From Natrinema soli (lineage in GTDB: Archaea > Halobacteriota > Halobacteria > Halobacteriales > Natrialbaceae), in the NCBI RefSeq assembly GCF_028618695.1, contig NZ_JAQIVI010000803.1, positions 1 to 29,538 of the forward strand: a stretch of 29,538 nucleotides of DNA. Reading direction: 5' to 3'. The first letter of the stretch is position 1. Each line of letters starts with the position of its first letter. The translations under genes and the position numbers were made by a program. This document shows positions 21,998-29,538 of the stretch, piece by piece. Below the pieces are notes generated by a model. It had not been told where the DNA came from. It made no database searches and saw nothing but the letters and a program-made list of their open reading frames with translations.

Positions 21998-23035
21998 ATG
22001 TCTCGCCTCTATATCGCACCAGTTGGCTCAGATTGGTGCGAGAGATTTGATCAGACGGTCGGTTCGCCAATCTCAGCGTCCGATATCGATCTCCCGTCTA
22101 TTTTAGAAGCCGATCAAGAAATACGGATCTGGGGCACTTCAGACGGAAAACAGAAATACAGCTATTTCACTGCGATGGAGACTGGGGATCCGGTCTTGTT
22201 CTACTCAGATGGGGAGTTCTTCGCATCAGGCCGTATCGGGGTAACACTCGAGGACGCGGCGTTAGGAGAGCGACTATGGGATAGTGCCGAGAGCAAGTAC
22301 ATCTACACCATCTCCGAGTACGAGCCGATCTCTGTGTTGCCTGCTGAGCTCGGTGATCTTCTTAGCTACGGTGAAGGCTGGCATCCTCGAGGGTTCATGC
22401 GCGTCTCTGAGCAGGCGATCAATTCGCTACTGACAGAATACAACTCTGTCGAGGAGGCGTTTCAGGATCTCCGGTCTGATGAGTCAGTTGCGAGTCCTTC
22501 TGAGCCGGAGACTGAGACCGAGCAAGCGAGCGACGCCGATGATGGACGAGTGCACACCGAGATTCAGTGGTATCTCGTGCAGCTAGGCCAGCAACACGGG
22601 TACGACGTTCATGTTGCTATCAATGACAAGAATCGGACGTACCAAGGTGAGCGGTTGGGAGAGGGGTGTCTCGAGGAGTTAGTGTTGCCGGGATTCAGTG
22701 ATGCAGTGACCAATATTATCCGCTATGTCGACGTGATCTGGCTCGAGGGGGACGCGATAGTTGCGATGTTCGAAGTCGAGAGTACCACGAGTATCTATAG
22801 CGGGATCTTGCGGATGACCGATTTCGTGACGCGGGTGCCGAACTTTGCAGTGGATATGTATATTGTCGCAGCTGAGTCGGATTCCGATGCTGTTCGGAAG
22901 GAGATGACGCGGCCGACGTTTGAGACGGTGCTCGAGCCTGTTTCGCATAGCTCGCTGCAATTCTTGAGTTTCGAGGACGTGCGTGAACGATACGAGACGG
23001 TTGTGTCTGCAGGGCCATTGCAGGAAGTGTTTTGA
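21998..23035 (+). CDS. EVE/PUA-like domain plus PD-(D/E)XK-like endonuclease
   Basis: This protein of about 345 residues starts at the ATG at 21998 (MSRLYIAPVGSDW); a GTG at 21923 overlapping the previous stop would add 25 residues without visible homology. Residues 1-150 look like an EVE/PUA-type fold (YIAPVGSDWCERF, then IRIWGTSDG, YFTAMETGDPVLFYSDGEFFASGRIG), a class that includes readers of modified bases. An acidic Ser/Glu linker (about 165-185) follows. The C-terminal domain (HTEIQWYLVQLGQQHGYDVHVA, YVDVIWLEG with Asp245, FEVESTTSIYSGILRMTDF with Glu259 and Glu261) is a restriction-endonuclease-like core with ExE instead of ExK. This suggests a modification-sensing nuclease, either last in the AddAB-like operon or its effector. 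Activity is inferred. Confidence 0.65.
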   Translation: MSRLYIAPVGSDWCERFDQTVGSPISASDIDLPSILEADQEIRIWGTSDGKQKYSYFTAMETGDPVLFYSDGEFFASGRIGVTLEDAALGERLWDSAESKYIYTISEYEPISVLPAELGDLLSYGEGWHPRGFMRVSEQAINSLLTEYNSVEEAFQDLRSDESVASPSEPETETEQASDADDGRVHTEIQWYLVQLGQQHGYDVHVAINDKNRTYQGERLGEGCLEELVLPGFSDAVTNIIRYVDVIWLEGDAIVAMFEVESTTSIYSGILRMTDFVTRVPNFAVDMYIVAAESDSDAVRKEMTRPTFETVLEPVSHSSLQFLSFEDVRERYETVVSAGPLQEVF

Positions 23036-23063
23036 GGTGAATTCGAAGTAGATGAACAGATGA

Positions 23064-25091
23064 CTAATCCAACTCAATCGCTTTACTGGCCGCATCGAGA
23101 GGGTTAGTATAGAACACGAGCTGTAGTTGATCCAAGAGTTCATCCGGTATCGTCGCTAAGTCTTCTTTGTTCTTTGCGGGAAGCAATACTGTCTTTGCAC
23201 CCGAATCTGCTGCCAGTTGCAGCTTATCAATCAAAGAACTCACGGCAACTAATTCACCCATTAGACTCATTGCTCCAAGTACGACGGCTTGTGGTCTAAC
23301 CGGCCGGTCGAGAATCCCCGAGACGATTCCTACAAGCAGTCCAACACTTGTCTCACTACCTTCGGTCGCATCAGATGGATTGAGGACTTGAACATTGATG
23401 TCGTATTCGCTCAAAGCCTCGTCACGGCTAAGTTCCCGCATATTTGCTTGGAGATAGTCGCACGCTGTCTCAAACGACTCTTTCATCTGCTTACCGGGTG
23501 TTCCCGAGATGTTTGTCTTCCCGGAGCCAGGAAGTGCTTGAGTTTCTATTCGGAAAGGAGCATGACGGTTTTCACTATCACCGATAGTATAAACAGTGCC
23601 TGACTGCTGTGTTCCAGGCGGAATAAGTGCCTCATCAGCTTCTTCTGGGACTGGAACGTGGATTTCTTCTTTCGTTTCCAAATCTAGATACGAGAACTCG
23701 ACTGCTCGATATTCCATTCCGCCAATTCGCTTCAGTTGTTCTTTCACTCGGCGTCGCCCTTCCATAGCGAATTCGAGATACTGACGGAGATCCTCCTTCG
23801 TATACTCTCCATGTGGATGGAGTAATTTGAGCAGCCCAGATACCGTCTTCCGAACGGCTTTTTCATCTCGTTGGTTCAGATGATCGCCAAATACGAACTC
23901 TTCATTAATGGCATCGCCGTACGATTCTTTCCGCAATTCGCGAACGAACTCAGCGAAGTAATCGACAATAAAGCCGAACTGATCACCGAAGAATTCGGAT
24001 CGCATCTTAGGTACTTCCCATCCAGGTAGGTAGTAGTGGAATCGATCGATGAGCGCGAGATCTTGCATCTCTTCGGGAAACGGTTCGAAGAGATGAGAGC
24101 TTTTGAGGACGCCCTCGATGTCCAAGTCAATATTTCCGACGTAGACCATCGATGCTTGGGCCGTAAGTTCCTCAGTTCCGCGTGAGAAACTCCCTGACTC
24201 CATGTAGTCTTTGAGCATCTGTACGGCTTCCGAGTCGCTGAACCGAAGGCCTCCAACTTCATCGAACGCAACGACATCCCATCGACCGACCAGTCCAATT
24301 CGGCCCGTATTGAGGTTCAAGAAAAGCTTCGCAACGGTTGTCTTCCCACCAGAAATAAGGATTGAATGGGGACTGATTTCCCGGTACAAGTAACTCTTTC
24401 CTGTCCCGCGCGGACCGAGTTCAACATAGTTGTAATTTGATTCGACAAGCGGAATACACCGGGTTAGAAAGAGGAATTTCTCGCGGTCGCTGAACGCGGA
24501 GGGATCATACCCAACGCTCTGGAGAAGAAGATCCAACCATTGGTCACGTGTGAACTCTCTTCGCCGCTCTTTCAACTGGTCAAGATCTAGGTTCGACACC
24601 TGGATCGGTTTGAAAGAGTCGATGCCGAACAAACTCTTGGGACTGTTCGCATTGTCCGGAAGATATTCTAGGTCGATAATTGCCCAGACACCACCTCCCA
24701 GAAGTTTCGGATGTTTGCTGACAAGGTGCTCATTGATCTCGACGTCGTTCAACCCGAGGTTGACGAACGACCCGACATAGGCGTCCTGCTGCTCGTCGAG
24801 TCTAACAGTTACCTTGTCGATGACCCGGTACCGGCCCCGCTCACGTACTTCACTTTTAACGAACTCGGCCTCATCGGGACGGACGTAGTGTTTCGACAGA
24901 ATTTGTTTGACCTTTTCGAGCCCCTCCTCAAGAGATTCCTCATCGTCTGTGGCACAGTATTGTCCAATGAGGTACTCAAGAACGTATGTGGGAACGTTTA
25001 CCCCAGACTTGATATCCTGAACGAGATCCTTCCGGACGACGCGTCCGGGAAAGACGTCGAGGGCTTTCTGATCGACGTCCTCAGTTGTCAT
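23064..25091 (-). CDS. brxL: BrxL, Lon-like AAA+ protein of BREX type 1
   Basis: This 675-residue protein starts at the ATG at 25091 (MTTEDVDQKALDVFPGRVVRKDLVQ), where BrxL homology begins; an upstream in-frame ATG at 25139 lies in the spacer. Its N-terminal domain matches BrxL (FPGRVVRKDL, VPTYVLEYLIGQYC). The AAA+ core has Walker A GPRGTGKSYLY (Lys232), a Walker B-like VVAFDEVGGLRF, and sensor/arginine segments near QDLALIDRFHYYLPGWEVPKM. The C-terminal Lon-protease-like domain shows EGSETSVGLLVGIVSG (candidate catalytic Ser) and SSLIDKLQLAADSGAKTVLLPAKN (candidate Lys). BrxL is needed for defence but not methylation in type 1 BREX. It is the last gene of the operon, 125 bases after pglZ, and converges on the EVE-nuclease gene 28 bases away. 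Confidence 0.92.
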   Translation of the reverse strand: MTTEDVDQKALDVFPGRVVRKDLVQDIKSGVNVPTYVLEYLIGQYCATDDEESLEEGLEKVKQILSKHYVRPDEAEFVKSEVRERGRYRVIDKVTVRLDEQQDAYVGSFVNLGLNDVEINEHLVSKHPKLLGGGVWAIIDLEYLPDNANSPKSLFGIDSFKPIQVSNLDLDQLKERRREFTRDQWLDLLLQSVGYDPSAFSDREKFLFLTRCIPLVESNYNYVELGPRGTGKSYLYREISPHSILISGGKTTVAKLFLNLNTGRIGLVGRWDVVAFDEVGGLRFSDSEAVQMLKDYMESGSFSRGTEELTAQASMVYVGNIDLDIEGVLKSSHLFEPFPEEMQDLALIDRFHYYLPGWEVPKMRSEFFGDQFGFIVDYFAEFVRELRKESYGDAINEEFVFGDHLNQRDEKAVRKTVSGLLKLLHPHGEYTKEDLRQYLEFAMEGRRRVKEQLKRIGGMEYRAVEFSYLDLETKEEIHVPVPEEADEALIPPGTQQSGTVYTIGDSENRHAPFRIETQALPGSGKTNISGTPGKQMKESFETACDYLQANMRELSRDEALSEYDINVQVLNPSDATEGSETSVGLLVGIVSGILDRPVRPQAVVLGAMSLMGELVAVSSLIDKLQLAADSGAKTVLLPAKNKEDLATIPDELLDQLQLVFYTNPLDAASKAIELD

Positions 25092-25216
25092 TGTATAATG
25101 GCCAATGTAGCCGGGGGCATATTGGTATCGGTCGAACAAAAATAGAGGTAGACGGTAACAGACGATCTCAACTCCCGGCTGCTATCGTGGCGACAATCGC
25201 TTGAATGCCGCAGCGA

Positions 25217-27640
25217 TTAGATGTCAAACCCCATATCGTCATCTCCAAAGAGCAGATCGAGTTCGACCGTCTTCTTCGTGATTGTTTCGCGAGTGTCGGT
25301 GTTGATGACTTCGAATTGAACAGAATTCTCTCCAGAGATTGCTCCCTGTTTGAGTCGGATACGGGTACTGTTGGTTCCAGGCGAGATCTCCATCGAAACG
25401 GTGTCTGCGACTGGTTTGCCGTCGATATTCGCGCGGACTTCCAGGGTTGGTGCTCTATCGAACGCTACTTGCCCGCTTTTGGCCTCGATCTCGGCGGAAA
25501 TGATCGAATTGGTGATCGGATCCGGTATCGAAACGTCGTAACTTATCGATGCGCTTTCTTCGATTTCGCTTGTCGTGACGGTAAGACATGGGACGAGTAG
25601 CTCCTGAAGTGAAATCCCACCGTGGAAGTATCGCATGTTGCCGTGTGTTTTGAAACACGCGACGCTTCGGGGGAATAGCAGTTTGAGATCGGGGGCAGTG
25701 ATACCGAGGTCAGACAGCGCCTCGTGGTCGATCTCGATAAATTCGTCCGTGTCCACGAGCGGCGTGTCACGATTGGCCGCAGCGAACCGACGTTTCACCA
25801 CAGGGGCCAGGTCTGGTGACTCGACCTTGAGATCATCGGTCAATCGATTCGTGTAGAGGAAGCCGTGGTCGCTCGTGATCACGAACCGTGTGTAGCCAGC
25901 CTGTTTTAGACGCTGAACCGTCCGTTCCACGTCGTCGACGTGTGAGGCGACCTGGCTGAACGCAGCGTCGTCATCGAGACTCTCGCCGAGTTTGTCTATT
26001 GTCCCCGAGTAGACGATTCGGGGAACAGGATCGGAGCCTTGGAGCTCTTCCAGTGAGATGTCGCTCACCTCGTTCATACCGACGACTTCGAAGCCAGCAG
26101 CACTGAACCGTTCGACGCGGTCGGTTTTTCCGCTCATCTCCTCACCGCCACTGGTCACCACGAGGTCGTCGTTTTCGAGTGAAAGTCCGAGATTGCCGGG
26201 GAGGTGGGCGGCCATTCCGACTTCGGTAACCGAGGGGAGTGCTGCGCTGACTGCACTCAGATCTTGCTCGAAGTCGGTTCGCAGTCCAAGGTTCTCTTTG
26301 ATTGCTTCGGCGAGTTCATATCGAAGGCCGTCACAGATGATGATCGCCGTACCGTCCTCAAGGTCAGCGAACTCTTCGTAGAACGATGTCTGGGGTGTTC
26401 CAAGCGTCGGATCTTCATTCAGAATATCAGCAAGCGGGCGGTTCACATCCTGGAGGAAGGACATGTAGTGTTTGGTGACCCGTTGTTTCACCGTGGTCTC
26501 CTTTGGATAGGGGTACGTAGCCTCCCGCGCTGCGCTGATGTATTTTCGATAGGCTGCGTCAACTTTCCACCAGCCGTCCTCACTCGTGTATTTCTGGGCA
26601 AGCTCGTCTGAGGTAAGGGTTTTCGCCTCATCCGCATCAACGGTTCCGACCAGCTGTAACGTTTTAACTGCTTGAACGGGAACCGACCAATCGACGAGGT
26701 CCTCGTTGTTCCAGAAGCTGTTCCGTCGTTGCGTGGCGGTCTGTTCGAGATCCGCTGCGATCTCAGGGAGGTCGGCGTACGTCTCTTCAGCGAGACGTTC
26801 CATCACGAGTCGAATAAGGCCCATGTCGATGCCCTTGAACGCTGTGGCGTCCCAGTGAATCCGTTCAGAGTCGATTACGGCCTCCGCCAGATCGTAGTCT
26901 GTCTCGATCTGCTGTGCGTAGCGCGTGAATTCGGCAGGGGCATATTGCTGCCATTCGTCGCAAAATGCCGCCGCAGCACGGGTGTCATCTGCAGCGAGTT
27001 CGTCGTACCGCGTCGTCGGGGCTCGGCTCGCAACTTCGCCAAAGAGCAGCTGAGTCGCTAACTCCTTCGGGTCGAGTCCGGCGTCGACACCGTACTCCTG
27101 GCGAAGTTGTGCGTCCCAGGAGTCGGCCATCGCGTTGTCCTCGATCTTGTCACGATACTCTTCAGGGTCGGCGAGGTAGGATCGAACCCAGTGGTCGGTT
27201 GCCGGGCCTGCTGTATCGAAGAGGACACAAAAGAACGCCAGGCGCTGAACCTCGCGGTTCTGGCCCCAGTCCTCGTACGCGTCAGGGATCTCTTCGTCGT
27301 GCTCGACGAGGAACTGCGTCACCGGCGTGTCGTCGATGTCCTGACCGACGCGGTACTGCCGTCCGAGTGCGTGGACATCGCGGAACCACTCAGCGTCGTT
27401 TCGAGACTCGGGGATGTAGAACAGCCAGTTATTCTCGTAATTCGGGTCTTCCTCGTGGAGTCGGCGCTTCAGCTCGAAGTAGCTGCCGTCGTAATGCGCG
27501 AGCGTAACGTCATCGAGTGCCGCTTCGACCTCGTCGAGGACGCCCTTGTACTTCTCCTGGGCGTCATACCACACCCAGACCGGGTGTCGGTCGAATTTTT
27601 GCTGAAGTTCCGTGATAATACTGTTCGCAAGATCTCCCAT
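25217..27640 (-). CDS. pglZ: PglZ, alkaline-phosphatase-superfamily protein of BREX type 1
   Basis: This 807-residue protein begins MGDLANSIITELQQKFDRHPVWVWYDAQEKY, the usual PglZ opening. The metal-binding phosphatase-like core has IIICDGLRYELAEAI (Asp437, Arg440, Glu442) and VITSDHGFLYTNR (Asp591, His592). Length and layout agree with type 1 PglZ. PglZ is required for both methylation and defence in BREX and associates with PglX; its biochemical reaction is not settled. The start codon follows the pglX stop after 6 bases, with a GAGGTGA ribosome-binding site (minus strand, 27647-27653) overlapping that stop. The C-terminal domain is beta-rich (from about residue 690), also typical. No disruption is seen. 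Confidence 0.93.
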   Translation of the reverse strand: MGDLANSIITELQQKFDRHPVWVWYDAQEKYKGVLDEVEAALDDVTLAHYDGSYFELKRRLHEEDPNYENNWLFYIPESRNDAEWFRDVHALGRQYRVGQDIDDTPVTQFLVEHDEEIPDAYEDWGQNREVQRLAFFCVLFDTAGPATDHWVRSYLADPEEYRDKIEDNAMADSWDAQLRQEYGVDAGLDPKELATQLLFGEVASRAPTTRYDELAADDTRAAAAFCDEWQQYAPAEFTRYAQQIETDYDLAEAVIDSERIHWDATAFKGIDMGLIRLVMERLAEETYADLPEIAADLEQTATQRRNSFWNNEDLVDWSVPVQAVKTLQLVGTVDADEAKTLTSDELAQKYTSEDGWWKVDAAYRKYISAAREATYPYPKETTVKQRVTKHYMSFLQDVNRPLADILNEDPTLGTPQTSFYEEFADLEDGTAIIICDGLRYELAEAIKENLGLRTDFEQDLSAVSAALPSVTEVGMAAHLPGNLGLSLENDDLVVTSGGEEMSGKTDRVERFSAAGFEVVGMNEVSDISLEELQGSDPVPRIVYSGTIDKLGESLDDDAAFSQVASHVDDVERTVQRLKQAGYTRFVITSDHGFLYTNRLTDDLKVESPDLAPVVKRRFAAANRDTPLVDTDEFIEIDHEALSDLGITAPDLKLLFPRSVACFKTHGNMRYFHGGISLQELLVPCLTVTTSEIEESASISYDVSIPDPITNSIISAEIEAKSGQVAFDRAPTLEVRANIDGKPVADTVSMEISPGTNSTRIRLKQGAISGENSVQFEVINTDTRETITKKTVELDLLFGDDDMGFDI

Positions 27641-27646
27641 AATGAA

Positions 27647-29476
27647 TCACCTCGAATAGCTCGATTTCAGTTTCGGAAGTCCGGTTTCGAGAATATCGTA
27701 CTGGTCCCACTCTTTGATGTTCTCCCAGATTCCTTTCTCAACGTCAACTGTGACACCGTCATCGATCATTTCGTCGATGGTGTCACGGAACTCTCTGATG
27801 TCGTCGAGGTCGTTCTGGACTTTTCCTTTTCTGTTCAGGAGTTCCTTGTCTGGGTTGTCCCCGTTGGTTTGGGCGTTCAAGGTTTCGAGTTCGTTTTCGA
27901 GCTCGCCGATTCGTGGATCGAGATACTGGCCACGGAGCTTCGGGAGGGTATTTGCATCTATTCCGTGGTAATAAATGAAGCAGCTGAACGCACCGTTCGG
28001 ACTTTCGAGTTGCCAGTAGATCGGGCTCCGCTCTCCACGGGGTTTGTACTCGTCGACGTGATGATACCGGAAGAAACGCTCACGAAGCCACTCTTCCAAA
28101 TTACGACTTAGCGCAGATTCCATGTCGCTTATGACGGCCTGTCCATCTGTGAACAGCAAGTCGACTGCCTCGTAGAGCAACGATTCGACTTGTTTATCGT
28201 CACCGAATGAGAGAATTTCATCATCAAGCGTAGGGAGATCTTTACCCGTGTCCCACCGCCCAAACAGAGTCCCTACAATCAACGACACGATCCGACCAGC
28301 GGTGTCGGTGTACTCATCAGCAGTATAGAGGTCGTGATCATACCGAAGCTGTGCGACAGTTAGTGGCGACAGTTTAGTTTCCAGTGCTGCTTCACGGAGT
28401 GTCGGCGTGTCCATCTCAGAGAGCGTTTCTACTGCTTCGTTGAGGCGATCTTGATCAAAGTCTTTTATAGTTATATGATCGCTGAGAACATCAGGATACT
28501 CGACGTGTGCGTCAGTTGCAACCGGGAACCTCGCGGTATTTTTTGGAAGCTGTTCATACATCTGATCCCGAGTCTCAGGAGAGATTTCATACTCATTGAA
28601 CAGAATAGTGTCGATTGCTCCGTGAGCAGCCAACTTCCGCGCCTTCATCGCCTCTTCAACACGTAGAAGACTCGACACGTCTTTGTTTAAGACCGCAGCG
28701 ACGGCTTCACCATTAAAATCAGCTGATATTTCGTATATTTCTGAGACAGATCTCCGTTCGGACACGCACAAGTTGGTAAGCTTCGTTAATGTTTCTTCAT
28801 TATTATAGGATGATTTTATAGGAAGACGTTCTGCGTCACCAACTTCAAAATTGATCCCTGGATTTAATCCATTTGCTAGGTATCTATATAAGGTAGAGTT
28901 TAGGTTTGCGAGCAGAATCTCTTCACTCAGTGACTCAGAGGTGACAAATGGAGCTTTATCATGGAATATAGAGTTTTTTGGCAACCATCGCCCCACGAAG
29001 TAATTTCCAAATCTTCGGAATGTGACGCCTTGGTTAAAATAGAATTTCTCGTTCCTAACCCATCCTGTTTCTTTCATTTCCTCTTCACCTTGACCCCAGT
29101 CAACATAGTCTGTGGGATAATCATAGTACTCTGCATCTGTCCCACTCATTTGGTACCTGATATAGCGTCTCCCGAGCTCAGATTTGTCAACTTCCCAATA
29201 TTTTCTAACAAACTTATCATCATTGTCCGTCTGTAATCCCACCCCAATATCTGCGATCCCGTCACCAAGGGCTTCGTAATCCGTGAATAAACGAAGTGTT
29301 TCTTCCCCAAACCAGTAGAGGAATGGTCTTCTACCAATATCGTCAATTCTACTTTGAGAGAAGATATACACGTCGTCATGGTCGTCGCCAGAGCGAAGTG
29401 ATTCAGCGATTTCCTGCAGGCCTGCAATTTTCCGCTCGTAGTTCTTATAGTACTCCTGCTCGTGGGTCATCCGCAT
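27647..29476 (-). CDS. pglX: PglX C-terminal half (specificity region); methyltransferase half missing here
   Basis: This 609-residue frame matches the C-terminal half of the BREX methyltransferase PglX. It shows IDDIGRRPFLYWFG (about residues 47-60), then IADIGVGLQTDNDDKFVRKYWEV, WVRNEKFYFNQGVTFRRFGNYFVGRWLPKNSIFHDKAPF, LNPGINFEVGDAERLPI, and a charged helical C-terminus. PglX is normally about 1200 residues with the SAM-binding and NPPY motifs in the first half; neither occurs here. All three minus-strand frames upstream of the ATG contain a stop before the window edge (TAG at 29534-29536 in this frame). The N-terminal half must therefore be a separate or frameshifted gene to the right, or absent. 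Bases 28801-28920 contain 43 G/C of 120, far below pglZ, suggesting an exchanged recognition segment. Confidence 0.82.
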   Translation of the reverse strand: MRMTHEQEYYKNYERKIAGLQEIAESLRSGDDHDDVYIFSQSRIDDIGRRPFLYWFGEETLRLFTDYEALGDGIADIGVGLQTDNDDKFVRKYWEVDKSELGRRYIRYQMSGTDAEYYDYPTDYVDWGQGEEEMKETGWVRNEKFYFNQGVTFRRFGNYFVGRWLPKNSIFHDKAPFVTSESLSEEILLANLNSTLYRYLANGLNPGINFEVGDAERLPIKSSYNNEETLTKLTNLCVSERRSVSEIYEISADFNGEAVAAVLNKDVSSLLRVEEAMKARKLAAHGAIDTILFNEYEISPETRDQMYEQLPKNTARFPVATDAHVEYPDVLSDHITIKDFDQDRLNEAVETLSEMDTPTLREAALETKLSPLTVAQLRYDHDLYTADEYTDTAGRIVSLIVGTLFGRWDTGKDLPTLDDEILSFGDDKQVESLLYEAVDLLFTDGQAVISDMESALSRNLEEWLRERFFRYHHVDEYKPRGERSPIYWQLESPNGAFSCFIYYHGIDANTLPKLRGQYLDPRIGELENELETLNAQTNGDNPDKELLNRKGKVQNDLDDIREFRDTIDEMIDDGVTVDVEKGIWENIKEWDQYDILETGLPKLKSSYSR

Positions 29477-29538
29477 CCGTTCTAGTTTAGCAGATCGGGG
29501 GATCCAGAGACACCAAGCTAGAATAGTCAGTAACTAGA
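29477..29538. other. Right edge, upstream of the pglX C-terminal frame
   Basis: The minus strand here has stops in all three frames (TAG 29534-29536, TGA about 29527-29529, TAA near 29490). No PglX N-terminal sequence can be read into this edge. The rest of BREX would lie beyond it. Confidence 0.5.

Noticed and set aside
27107..28111. 334-codon plus-strand frame opposite pglZ/pglX
   Set aside because: Spans the boundary of two real genes on the other strand and has a Val/Leu/Arg-rich antisense composition.

Overview
The window looks like part of a haloarchaeal plasmid, megaplasmid or secondary replicon. The proteins are strongly acidic (Asp/Glu-rich). Promoters that can be seen are archaeal TATA boxes, several genes look leaderless, and there is an Orc1/Cdc6 initiator flanked by origin-recognition-box (ORB) repeats. 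Many of the small proteins resemble families (DUF6788, DUF6610, DUF6884) that I know mainly from halophilic archaea. No rRNA, tRNA or CRISPR array was recognised.

Layout. (a) 1-1900: a partition module on the minus strand, parA plus a small acidic partner gene, flanked on both sides by arrays of a short iteron (GCTATTC / GAATAGC). The array even runs into the parA coding sequence. (b) 1912-3552: an AbiEi/AbiEii (type IV toxin-antitoxin) pair. (c) 3771-6313: a decayed family-B DNA polymerase tail, an AT-rich origin bounded by inverted ORBs, orc1/cdc6, and two more ORBs behind it. (d) 6332-8404: a DUF6788-like gene, an intact IS1595-family element with an exact 8-bp target duplication, an orphan end of a related element, and a membrane PH-domain gene. 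(e) 8739-11620: an ArdC-like antirestriction metalloprotease, a DUF6610-like protein and two small coupled genes, all on the minus strand, with a shared leader element and a large inverted repeat. (f) 11785-14230: a small membrane protein, two recombinase remnants, a zinc-ribbon membrane protein, a damaged PD-(D/E)XK nuclease gene and a DUF6884-like gene. (g) 14691-23035: a plus-strand operon of AddB-like nuclease, AddA/RecB-like helicase-nuclease, an unknown 142-residue protein and an EVE/PUA-like plus PD-(D/E)XK protein. (h) 23064-29476: a minus-strand BREX operon end, pglX (C-terminal half) - pglZ - brxL, running off the right edge where brxA/B/C would be expected.

Together these form a replication/maintenance core (par, orc1, AbiE) carrying a defence island. 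The two large defence-type operons converge with only 28 bases between their stop codons. The least-described unit is the four-gene AddAB-like operon: a complete two-nuclease DNA end-processing pair, unusual in an archaeon, coupled to a possible modified-base reader nuclease and placed tail-to-tail with BREX. The BREX pglX reading frame present here lacks the methyltransferase half, so the state of that system depends on sequence to the right. All assignments are from reading the sequence and remembered family features; no search was run.
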